Origin: an uncultured Oscillospiraceae bacterium
Lineage (GTDB): Bacteria; Bacillota; Clostridia; Oscillospirales; Oscillospiraceae
Direction: 5' to 3'
DNA: 13,279 nt
Assembly: GCA_910588135.1 (NCBI GenBank)
Contig: CAJUOT010000065.1
Location: 1 to 13,279, forward strand
Shown here: one piece after another, positions 1-6,431 of the stretch
Position numbering within the stretch: the stretch's first letter is position 1
How the letters are laid out: each line of letters starts with the position of its first letter
The notes under the pieces: generated by a model
Databases searched by the model: none
The model's input: only the letters and a program-made list of their open reading frames with translations
Told to the model about the DNA's origin: nothing
Made by a program: the position numbers and the translations under genes

Positions 1-1371
1 GGCCATATAGCCCACGTCCTCCAAAAAGGCCAGCAACAGGAACAGCACCAGCATCTGAGGCACGAAGCCCAGCACCGCCCCCACACCGCCTATGATGCCG
101 TCCAGCACCAGGGATTTCACCACACTATTACAGTGGAGCGCGTCCAGCACGCCCTCCACGATCACTGGCAGGCCGGGAACCCACGTACCGTAGGCTCGTG
201 GGTCTGGCTTTTCCACGGTGAGCGCCGCGCGGTAGGCCTCCTCAGTGGCCGGCAGGGTGATCACCTCACTGTTGTCCGCGTCGTAAAGATAGGCCTCAGC
301 TTCCCCCGCATCATAGGCGGCAATGATCGCCTCAGCCTCCGCAAACTCACCGGACGCTTCATCCCAGCCCTCCTGGTTGGCGGTGAAGGGCATAAACCAG
401 CCTTCTCCGAACAGGCCATCGGTGGCCCAGTCGGTGAGCCGGGCCCCCACGGACACAGGCCAAGGCCCCATGGCAATGGCATAGATCAGGAACATCACCG
501 CCACGAAGATGGGCAGGGCCAGCACCCGGCTGGTCACTACCTGATCAATCCTGTCCGATACGGTGGCGGCGTGCCTGGGCGCCTTTTTCTCCACTGCTTT
601 GGCCACTACCCCGCCGATATAGTCGTACCGTTGGTTGGTGATAATAGACTCCGCATCGTCGTCCAACTCCCGCTCACAGTCGGAAATATGTTCCTCCAGG
701 TGGGTTCGGAGTTCGCCGTCAATCCCCAGCTCGTCCAGCACCTTCTCATCCCGCTCAAACACCTTGATGGAATACCATCGCAGGTGTTGAATATCTACCC
801 GGTCCTGAATGGACTCCTCAATGTGGGCCAAAGCATGTTCCACGCTGCCAGTGAACATATGAGGAATGGCCCCCGCCTTGTGGGCTTTGGCAAGCTCTCC
901 GGCCCGTTCCGCCGCATCCAGGCCACCCTCGTTTTTCAACGCGGACATCTCCACCACTTCACAGCCCAAGGCCCTTCCCAGCCGCTCCAAATCAATCTTG
1001 TCCCCGTTTTTTCGCACCAGATCAATCATGTTCACCGCTACCACAACCGGCAAACCCAATTCGATGAGCTGAGTGGTGAGATACAGGTTGCGCTCAATGT
1101 TGGTGCCGTCCACGATGTTCAGGATGGCGTCTGGCTGTTCCTTTACCAGGTAATTCCGGGCCACAACCTCCTCCAACGTATAGGGGGATAGGGAATAGAT
1201 GCCAGGTAAGTCCTGAATAATCACATCTTTTCGGCCTTTCAGCTGGCCCTCCTTTTTCTCCACTGTGACACCCGGCCAGTTTCCCACATATTGATTGGAG
1301 CCCGTAAGCGCGTTAAACAGAGTTGTTTTACCGCAGTTTGGATTACCTGCTAAGGCAATTTTAACCTCCAT
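1..1371 (-). CDS. feoB: Ferrous iron transport protein B (FeoB), N-terminal 457 residues, truncated by window edge
   Basis: FeoB is the GTPase-coupled inner-membrane permease for Fe(II). Translating the minus strand from ATG at 1371 gives an N-terminal G domain: G1 GNPNCGKTT (residues 9-17), G2 Thr36, G3 DLPG (54-57), G4 NMID (114-117) and a G5-like SAL (143-145). The helical spacer follows, then a first membrane helix near 284-302 and the Gate-domain signature LGFVPQM...FLEDVGYMA (434-457), where the window ends. Between the first helix and the Gate region lies an acidic, outward-facing insert of about 70 residues (roughly 328-396) that E. coli FeoB lacks. The start is supported by an AGGAGAGG ribosome site just upstream. 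It lies 107 bases downstream of feoA, with a DtxR-type dyad in the gap. Family certain; the C-terminal half is not in the window. Confidence 0.97.
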   Translation of the reverse strand, partial: MEVKIALAGNPNCGKTTLFNALTGSNQYVGNWPGVTVEKKEGQLKGRKDVIIQDLPGIYSLSPYTLEEVVARNYLVKEQPDAILNIVDGTNIERNLYLTTQLIELGLPVVVAVNMIDLVRKNGDKIDLERLGRALGCEVVEMSALKNEGGLDAAERAGELAKAHKAGAIPHMFTGSVEHALAHIEESIQDRVDIQHLRWYSIKVFERDEKVLDELGIDGELRTHLEEHISDCERELDDDAESIITNQRYDYIGGVVAKAVEKKAPRHAATVSDRIDQVVTSRVLALPIFVAVMFLIYAIAMGPWPVSVGARLTDWATDGLFGEGWFMPFTANQEGWDEASGEFAEAEAIIAAYDAGEAEAYLYDADNSEVITLPATEEAYRAALTVEKPDPRAYGTWVPGLPVIVEGVLDALHCNSVVKSLVLDGIIGGVGAVLGFVPQMLVLFLLLAFLEDVGYMA

Positions 1372-1391
1372 TCTGTTCCTCTCCTTTCTTT

Positions 1392-1409
1392 AGTTAGTAT
1401 AGGCTAACT
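1392..1409. promoter_or_regulatory. DtxR/IdeR-like operator between feoA and feoB
   Basis: The 18-mer AGTTAGTATAGGCTAACT has perfect 6-base arms (AGTTAG/CTAACT) and is identical at 15 of 18 positions to the dyad upstream of feoA. It resembles the DtxR/IdeR consensus (TTAGGTTAGnCTAACCTAA). On the minus strand it contains TATACT, a possible -10 element for feoB, but only a poor T-rich -35 sits upstream, so a separate feoB promoter is inference. Confidence 0.6.
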
Positions 1410-1478
1410 CTCGGACACAAAAAACCGATGCCGACGTTGTGCCGCAATACATTCCCCTTATGGGTTTACCGACCTGAA

Positions 1479-1703
1479 CTACGGCTCCACTTCAATCATC
1501 TCAGCGTCCTCTTTCCGCAGAGACAGCTCATATCCACGTACCGTAAGCTCTATGGGGTCGCCCAAAGGGGCCACTTTGCGCACATAAATCTCTACGCCTT
1601 TCGTGATACCCATATCCATAATTCGGCGTTTTACCGGCCCCTCTCCATAGAGGCGGCGAACTACCGCCGTTTTCCCCACTTTTATATCTTTCAGCGTTTT
1701 CAT
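1479..1703 (-). CDS. feoA: Ferrous iron transport protein A (FeoA), SH3-like
   Basis: This 74-residue cytosolic protein matches the stand-alone FeoA family, a small SH3-fold partner thought to act on FeoB. Family features are visible: the RRIMDMGITKG segment (26-36) leading into a beta strand, PLGDPIEL (47-54), and the closing LSLRKEDAEMIEV stretch (60-72). Length is normal for FeoA (about 75). The ATG at 1703 is preceded by a strong AGGAGGAGG ribosome site. It is the first gene of the feoAB operon, downstream of a promoter overlapped by iron-type operator dyads, so repression by an Fe-loaded DtxR-like regulator is the likely control. The regulator itself is not in the window. Confidence 0.95.
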   Translation of the reverse strand: MKTLKDIKVGKTAVVRRLYGEGPVKRRIMDMGITKGVEIYVRKVAPLGDPIELTVRGYELSLRKEDAEMIEVEP

Positions 1704-1743
1704 GGTTTCCTCCTCCTTCGCTGCTCTCCAAGAGTTCCACTTC

Positions 1744-1761
1744 AGTTAGTATGCACTAACT
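1744..1761. promoter_or_regulatory. DtxR/IdeR-like operator in the feoA leader
   Basis: The dyad AGTTAGTATGCACTAACT has perfect 7-base arms (AGTTAGT/ACTAACT) around a 4-base centre. It sits about 10-25 bases downstream of the predicted feoA transcription start, where a bound repressor would block transcription. The same element recurs between feoA and feoB and, degenerately, over the promoter. The match to DtxR-family operators is from knowledge of the family; binding is inferred. Confidence 0.65.
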
Positions 1762-1776
1762 TCTTTCAGCATACGT

Positions 1777-1794
1777 AGTTTACCATAGCTAACT
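1777..1794. promoter_or_regulatory. Degenerate DtxR-like operator overlapping the feoA promoter
   Basis: AGTTTACCATAGCTAACT keeps the intact right arm CTAACT and the outer AGTT of the left arm in the same 18-base geometry as the two better dyads. It covers the -10 hexamer and most of the spacer of the feoA promoter, and starts 33 bases (about three helical turns) from the dyad at 1744. It would be weak on its own; its placement makes it plausible. Confidence 0.45.
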
Positions 1795-1805
1795 AAGCTT
1801 GTCAA
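1777..1805 (-). promoter_or_regulatory. Sigma-70-type promoter of feoAB
   Basis: On the minus strand a perfect -35 TTGACA (1800-1805) is followed by a 17-base spacer and -10 TAAACT (1777-1782, 4 of 6). The start of transcription would be near 1770, giving a leader of about 65 bases to the feoA ATG. Overlapping and downstream dyads suggest iron-dependent repression. Confidence 0.75.
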
Positions 1806-1843
1806 GCAAAAATTTCCCGTTTTTTCCGCCTTAATCCGCGCGC

Positions 1844-1874
1844 AAAAAGCCGCCGGGAAATCTCCCGGCGGCTT
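1844..1874 (-). terminator. Rho-independent terminator of the BlaI/BlaR1-type operon
   Basis: A perfect 12-base-pair stem (AAGCCGCCGGGA with TCCCGGCGGCTT) and a 4-base loop lie 9 bases after the stop of the M56 peptidase gene. On the minus strand the stem is followed directly by TTTTTG. It separates this operon from the feoAB promoter, which starts about 40 bases further on. Confidence 0.9.
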
Positions 1875-1882
1875 GGTCCTTT

Positions 1883-4800
1883 TTAATCTACATCTGCTGT
1901 CAGGTACTCAAACCCGGCGCACACCAGCTTGCCGCTGTCCAGCCGGAATTCCACCCGCAGCGTCCCTACATAGCACACGTCCGCATGGTCCAGCGCGGCG
2001 CCGAAGCGGCCGTACAGCCTGCCGTTTTCCACCTGAAAACGGTAATAGTCCTCAAAGCTTACGCTGTCATTGTAGGTGTAGTCGATGTCCGGCTTCTCAA
2101 TTTCCGCCTCCAGCCCGGGGGCGCTGACATAGAACCGCTCCTCGTCGGCATGGGAGGTCACCTGGCTGAGAACCATATCCACCGCGCTGGAGCAGTCGTA
2201 CTCCTCCAGCGTTTCGGCGTCGAACACGTGGAGCTCCTCCCAGAGACACCCGGTGCCGTGGGCTGTCTGCAGCGAAAACACAATCTCCATTTTACCGTCC
2301 CCATTCAGGTCGATGAGCTTCCCTTCTACGGTGTCGTCCGGGAAAAACTGCTCCCAGGATGCGCTGAACCACTTCGTCCGCCCCTGGTAGGTGAGCAGCA
2401 AGTCGCAGGGCTCCCCGCCGCTGGCGGATACCTCGCCGGGGTTGGACACCACTGGCGTCTCGTCATAGTACTGCGCTTCCATCGCCTCCTGGAACGCCCG
2501 CAGGTTGTCCACTAACGGTGCGGATTTCCGGGTAAACACAGGCTCCCAGATATCCAGCCACCACAGGCTGTCGTACAGGCGGCCCTCCTCTTTAAAGGTG
2601 TCCAGCAGGTCGGCGTCGGTGTTGAGGAGCTGGACGCTGTGCCACAGCAGCTCGTTGATCTCATTCATGAAGTCAGCGATGGCGTTGGGGTTAAAGCTTC
2701 CGTCATAGGGGCCGCCAAACACCAAGGGGGACGCGATGTTGATGCTGAACTCCAGACTGTTCTCCCGCACCACGGTCTCCCGGCCATTCTCCAGGGTGAA
2801 CAGCTGATAGTTGTAATCGCACCAGCCCTGGGCCATGTATGGGTGGTAGCGCAGAAGGTAGTCCCCGCCGTCGTCATGGTACAGGAACAGGGCGTTGTAG
2901 CCCGCATGGGAAGAATAACCCTCCTCCACGTGGAGCAGCTTGCCCTTCTCCCAGATTTCCAGCCGCCGTCCCCCTTCAATGTCGGTGACCCGGATGGTCT
3001 CGGGCACGCCGTTGCGGTTCAGGTCGGGGGTCAAGCCGCTGGGGTCCACTACCTGAGCCCCCGCCAGGGTGTGCTCCACCATTTGATAAAAGAAATCTCT
3101 CTGCTCCTGGGTCTCGCCGTCCGGCTCACCGCCGCCACCGCCACCGGGTATCATGGCGGCAAGGCTCCGCCCGCCCGCCCTGTCCAGGGCAAAAATATAG
3201 TATGTGCTGTCGGGGGTCGTATTGCAGAACCAGCCTGCCGCCGTCACATACATCCCGCCCGCCAGTATGAATTTCGCCTTTTCCGGCTCGGGGGTGTGGT
3301 ATTCGTAGTTGATCCGCCAGATCTCCAGATCCATGCCCAGCACGGTGTTCGTCCACGGACCCTCCAGCTTCTCCACCCTCCAGTCGTCGAATTCCGGCCA
3401 GCCCCCGGCGGGCCGATCGCCGTCCTTTTCCCACTCCGCCAGGGATTGCAGATACTGTTCATACGCCCCCAGCACGTCCCGGCCGATGACGTCCAGCACC
3501 TCCACTGGCACGCCGGATACATCCTCCGGGAAATGGGTCAGCAGCTCCGGGATATCCGGCTGGGGAGAATGGCTGTTGTAGTACTCCTCCGCCCCGATCA
3601 GCAACTCGGCCAGAGCCCGGGCCATGCCCACCATCTCCTGGTCGGTGAGCTCGAGGGCTTGATCCCCTTTTATGGAGGTGAATTCTTGCTCATAAACCAT
3701 ATCGACAGTCTGATTCACAGTGAAGAAGATGCCGAAGCCATTCACGGTACCATCCTCAATGCGCCCGTCATCCACATTCAGATGCACGTACAGGAACTCC
3801 CGCTCACAGTATGCACCGCCCTCTGCCGCCTTTCCTGCCAGCTTGGGGCAGAAATACCCCAGATCCCCAGCCAGATAGAGCGAACCGCCGTCGGTGCCCC
3901 GCGACCACTCCATATGGGCGCCATCCAGCCCTTCGATCAGGACGTTTCTATCCCCATTTATCGCGTAAATTGGGGTAAAGTTATTTTCCTTGTCTCCTAT
4001 TTCTGTGGGCTCAGCCTGCCCAAAAGCGCACACGCAGGCCAGCGCCGTCACCAGCACCACGGCCACTGCTGCCCACAGCCAGCGCTTGGGGGTCTGGGCG
4101 ATGCGGCTGACACGTTCCCGGAGGCTCTTTTTATCCCCTGTCATGGTCGTGGCGCAATGGAATAAATCTTCCGGGCCGGGTTTGGCCGTGACCAGTGACA
4201 ACAGAGTATTGCCATAGGCGGCCCGCTCCCCGTCGCCCAGTTGTTTCAGCGCCCCCTCGTCACAGGCCAGCTCGCCATCCCTGCGGCTGAGAATCACAGC
4301 CAGCCACACCAGAGGGTTCCACCAGTGGACGGCCAGCGCCGCGCACCGCAGGAGGCTCCAGATATGGTCGCCATGCCGGAAATGGGTCGCCTCATGGGCC
4401 AGCACGTGGCGAAGCATGGCCGAACTGGCCGCCGCCTCGGGAGTGACGTAAACTGCGGACCGGACCAGTCCGAACAGGCAGGGCGAGGGCAGACCCGCCG
4501 CCGTGTACACCCGCAGGGGGCAGCCCGTCCCCTCCAAGAGGACCCGCGCCCGGCGAAGCCGCCGCCAAAAGCCAAAATTCGACAGAAGCAGCGCCAGGGC
4601 CGTCGTCCCGGAGCCCGCCAGCCATACCCACCCCAGCCATGCGGGGGCTCTGGTCAGATCGGGGGCGGCTGGGGCTTTCGGCGCGTCGGGCACGTCAGGG
4701 AAGCTGGGCAGGGTGGGCACGGTTCCAGGCGTCATATCCACCACCGGTAGGCCGACGGCCTCACCTGCCGGGGCGGTGGGGATGAACGGCGCCTCCGGCG

Positions 4801-5020
4801 CCTGGATGACCTGGCCCGGCCCCTTCCCGGCGAACACCAGCGTCCCCGCAAGCGGGGACGTGAACAGCTGCACCGGCACCAACAGGCGCAGCAGCACTAC
4901 CGCCCACAGGGCGTAGCGCAGACCGGCGCTCACCCGCTTTCCCAGCACCGCCCGCAGGGCCAGCACCACCAGGATCAGAAACGTTGCGGTAAATACCCAC
5001 TCCAACAGCATTATGTCCAT
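1883..5020 (-). CDS. BlaR1/MecR1-type M56 membrane metallopeptidase with very large C-terminal sensor region
   Basis: The 1045-residue protein begins with a BlaR1/MecR1-like module: membrane helices near 5-27 and 35-54, a proline-rich stretch (66-128), another helix near 127-147, then the zinc protease motif HEATH (209-213) with downstream ELACDE (250-255), and a last helix near 314-334. In this family an outside signal activates the cytosolic zinc protease, which relieves repression by the paired BlaI. The remaining 710 residues should be outside the cell. I do not see a class D beta-lactamase-like SxxK sensor there. There are instead a Gly6 linker (626-631) and two aspartate-rich loops, DLNRNGVPE (666-674) and DLNGDGKME (904-912), resembling calcium-binding or VCBS-type loops. 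S. aureus BlaR1 is only about 600 residues long. ATG at 5020 follows the blaI stop (TAGATG) with AGGAGG inside the blaI end, so translation is coupled. The signal is unknown. Confidence 0.88.
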   Translation of the reverse strand: MDIMLLEWVFTATFLILVVLALRAVLGKRVSAGLRYALWAVVLLRLLVPVQLFTSPLAGTLVFAGKGPGQVIQAPEAPFIPTAPAGEAVGLPVVDMTPGTVPTLPSFPDVPDAPKAPAAPDLTRAPAWLGWVWLAGSGTTALALLLSNFGFWRRLRRARVLLEGTGCPLRVYTAAGLPSPCLFGLVRSAVYVTPEAAASSAMLRHVLAHEATHFRHGDHIWSLLRCAALAVHWWNPLVWLAVILSRRDGELACDEGALKQLGDGERAAYGNTLLSLVTAKPGPEDLFHCATTMTGDKKSLRERVSRIAQTPKRWLWAAVAVVLVTALACVCAFGQAEPTEIGDKENNFTPIYAINGDRNVLIEGLDGAHMEWSRGTDGGSLYLAGDLGYFCPKLAGKAAEGGAYCEREFLYVHLNVDDGRIEDGTVNGFGIFFTVNQTVDMVYEQEFTSIKGDQALELTDQEMVGMARALAELLIGAEEYYNSHSPQPDIPELLTHFPEDVSGVPVEVLDVIGRDVLGAYEQYLQSLAEWEKDGDRPAGGWPEFDDWRVEKLEGPWTNTVLGMDLEIWRINYEYHTPEPEKAKFILAGGMYVTAAGWFCNTTPDSTYYIFALDRAGGRSLAAMIPGGGGGGEPDGETQEQRDFFYQMVEHTLAGAQVVDPSGLTPDLNRNGVPETIRVTDIEGGRRLEIWEKGKLLHVEEGYSSHAGYNALFLYHDDGGDYLLRYHPYMAQGWCDYNYQLFTLENGRETVVRENSLEFSINIASPLVFGGPYDGSFNPNAIADFMNEINELLWHSVQLLNTDADLLDTFKEEGRLYDSLWWLDIWEPVFTRKSAPLVDNLRAFQEAMEAQYYDETPVVSNPGEVSASGGEPCDLLLTYQGRTKWFSASWEQFFPDDTVEGKLIDLNGDGKMEIVFSLQTAHGTGCLWEELHVFDAETLEEYDCSSAVDMVLSQVTSHADEERFYVSAPGLEAEIEKPDIDYTYNDSVSFEDYYRFQVENGRLYGRFGAALDHADVCYVGTLRVEFRLDSGKLVCAGFEYLTADVD

Positions 5021-5416
5021 CTAGTCCGCCTCCTCTATTTGATCCAGGATAGCCCTCAACTCAGCCACCTCATTCGGGCTGAGTTCCTGCCGCTTAGCCA
5101 TGGCGCTCATCATCATCCCCACGCTGCCTTGATAGACCCGGTCCAGGAAGCTGTGAGTCTCCGCAATGACTGCCTGTTCCCGCTCCACCGCCGGGGCGTA
5201 CAGCTTACCCCGTGTCCCTTGTTCTACATCCACCAAACCTTTTTCTTCCATGCGGCGCAGGGTGGTGATGGTCGTGCTCTTAGCCCAGCCCACCCGGCCA
5301 CTCAGGTCGGCCACCAGCTGCATTACCGTGCGCGGGCTGTCCTCCCACAGACAGTCCAATACGCTCCACTCGCTGGCTGTGAGCCTGACCCCTCCCTCAT
5401 CTTTTAAGGCTTTCAT
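5021..5416 (-). CDS. BlaI/MecI/CopY-family winged-helix transcriptional repressor
   Basis: The 131-residue protein has an N-terminal winged helix (about 12-75): LTASEWSVLDCLW, then the recognition-helix region WAKSTTITTLRRMEEKGLV (44-62), typical of BlaI/MecI. The C-terminal helical region (about 85-131) would dimerise and hold the site cleaved after BlaR1 signalling. I chose ATG at 5416 because GGAGGAG lies 6 bases upstream; an upstream in-frame TTG at 5450-5452 would place this ribosome site inside the coding region and sits at the promoter's own -10. The M56 protease follows directly. It probably represses its own operon through the TTACnnTGT repeats at 5437-5500. No beta-lactamase gene is in view, so other targets are unknown. 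Confidence 0.93.
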   Translation of the reverse strand: MKALKDEGGVRLTASEWSVLDCLWEDSPRTVMQLVADLSGRVGWAKSTTITTLRRMEEKGLVDVEQGTRGKLYAPAVEREQAVIAETHSFLDRVYQGSVGMMMSAMAKRQELSPNEVAELRAILDQIEEAD

Positions 5417-5436
5417 TGGCTTCTCCTCCAATTGGT

Positions 5437-5500
5437 TTACTTTGTAGTCCAATCATAACACGAAAGGTTTACAATGTCAACCAAAAAGAAGTTACAGTGT
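5437..5500. promoter_or_regulatory. Three BlaI-type operator repeats TTACnnTGT
   Basis: Three direct copies are seen: TTACTTTGT (5437-5445), TTACAATGT (5469-5477) and TTACAGTGT (5492-5500), starting 32 and 23 bases apart. The core resembles the TACAnnTGTA operators of BlaI/MecI. The first lies just downstream of the -10, at the transcription start; the second overlaps the -35; the third is immediately upstream. This is a good layout for autorepression by the adjacent BlaI-type protein. Sequences seen; binding inferred. Confidence 0.65.
5452..5480 (-). promoter_or_regulatory. Sigma-70-type promoter of the BlaI/BlaR1-type operon
   Basis: On the minus strand a perfect -35 TTGACA (5475-5480), a 17-base spacer and -10 TATGAT (5452-5457, 5 of 6). 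Transcription would start near 5445, leaving a leader of about 30 bases that carries the GGAGGAG ribosome site. Operator-like repeats overlap the -35 and the start site. Confidence 0.82.
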
Positions 5501-5512
5501 GGTAACAGGAAA

Positions 5513-5542
5513 TGCCCCCGCCAGCACCTGCCGGCGGGGGCA
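5513..5542 (-). terminator. GC-rich hairpin terminating the MFS-GDPD operon
   Basis: A perfect 10-base-pair stem (TGCCCCCGCC with GGCGGGGGCA) around a 10-base loop lies 27 bases past the phosphodiesterase stop codon. On the minus strand only a short ATTTCC follows, so the T-tract is weak. On the plus strand CAAAAATC follows. It is best read as the end of the upstream minus-strand operon, 13 bases before the first BlaI-type repeat. Confidence 0.65.
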
Positions 5543-5569
5543 AAAATCTCTTATTAGCAAGGAATCATC

Positions 5570-6397
5570 TCATGGAATAAACTGCTCAAAAATCGGACTC
5601 ACTCCATCCTGGGCCAGCTCCTCCATCACCGCCCGGTCCCGGACGGTCCAGCCCACCTCATGGACGCCGTACAACGCCCGCATAAGCCGCAGGCTGGGCT
5701 CCTTCCGATCCTGCCATTTATACGCGATAAAATCAGGGCGGGTAAAGGCCGTGGTGAGCAGGTGCGTCAGTACGAAACGGGCGGGCATGGCCAAATTACC
5801 CACCTCGCTGTCTCGCATGAAATTCTGGCTCAGCTGTCCCCGGAGGACGTAGGGATACTTCTTTTTCAGGCGGAGCAGTACCGCCGGGTGGAACGATTCG
5901 ATACAGTAAATCCCGTTCCACCCCTCCAGAGCCGCCATCACCCGGTCAGTCAGGATGTTAGCGTTGTCCCGCTCTACCTTCAGTTCAATAATCAAAGGCG
6001 CTTTGCCCTCAAATAGCTCCAGAACTTCTCGAAACATGGGAATTGTCTCCCCCGTTCCCATCAGAGGGCAGTCTGGCAAGTCAGCTGCGGTGAGGTCCTC
6101 AATCAGCACCTGCTTTCCGCACACCCGGGTGAGATTGCTGTCATGGACCACTGCCAGTTCTCCGTCCGCCATCAAATGGACATCCAGTTCTGCGCCAAAG
6201 CCGCGCTCAACCGCCCGGCGAAACGCTGTCATGGAGTTCTCTGGAACGCCCAGGGCCAAGTCATGAAGTCCGCGGTGGGCATACCTCGCCCCTTCCAGCT
6301 TATCCCAGCCCGGTTGATTCCGGCGTGGCTTGAGCAGCAATCCCCAGGCGCCTAAAGCACCTATGCAACCCAATCCAGCCTTGGCAATTAATTTCAT
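5570..6397 (-). CDS. Glycerophosphodiester phosphodiesterase family protein (GDPD), membrane-anchored
   Basis: The family hydrolyses glycerophosphodiesters to an alcohol and glycerol 3-phosphate with a metal-dependent TIM-barrel site. The expected residues are present in order: HRG (41-43), PEN (52-54), ELDVH (70-74), H85 in VVHDSNLTR, IELK (137-140), and the late GWTV (249-252). The protein is 275 residues from ATG at 6397; an in-frame extension to 6517 would overlap the preceding gene's end, and the GAAGGGAAG ribosome site supports 6397. A hydrophobic segment (about 5-22) before KPRR suggests an N-terminal anchor or uncleaved signal, placing the catalytic domain probably outside the membrane. 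The MFS gene ends 34 bases upstream, so the two are likely co-transcribed. Exact substrate unknown. Confidence 0.92.
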   Translation of the reverse strand: MKLIAKAGLGCIGALGAWGLLLKPRRNQPGWDKLEGARYAHRGLHDLALGVPENSMTAFRRAVERGFGAELDVHLMADGELAVVHDSNLTRVCGKQVLIEDLTAADLPDCPLMGTGETIPMFREVLELFEGKAPLIIELKVERDNANILTDRVMAALEGWNGIYCIESFHPAVLLRLKKKYPYVLRGQLSQNFMRDSEVGNLAMPARFVLTHLLTTAFTRPDFIAYKWQDRKEPSLRLMRALYGVHEVGWTVRDRAVMEELAQDGVSPIFEQFIP

Positions 6398-6431
6398 AGC
6401 AGCATCTTCCCTTCTGTGAAGCGTATCCCCT

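Noticed and set aside
133..1191. Plus-strand 352-residue open frame antisense to feoB
   Set aside because: It lies wholly on the complement of a certain gene, has no ribosome site, and its translation is His/Arg/Gln/Gly-rich without a recognisable domain, as expected of GC-rich shadow frames.
2639..4165. Plus-strand 508-residue open frame antisense to the BlaR1-like gene
   Set aside because: Despite its length it is a shadow of the M56/sensor gene: no ribosome site, no domain, and the sense protein has clear motifs.
5417..5452. Longer BlaI-type protein starting at TTG (5450-5452)
   Set aside because: The TTG is part of the predicted -10/start region, and the GGAGGAG ribosome site would be inside the coding sequence; ATG at 5416 fits better.
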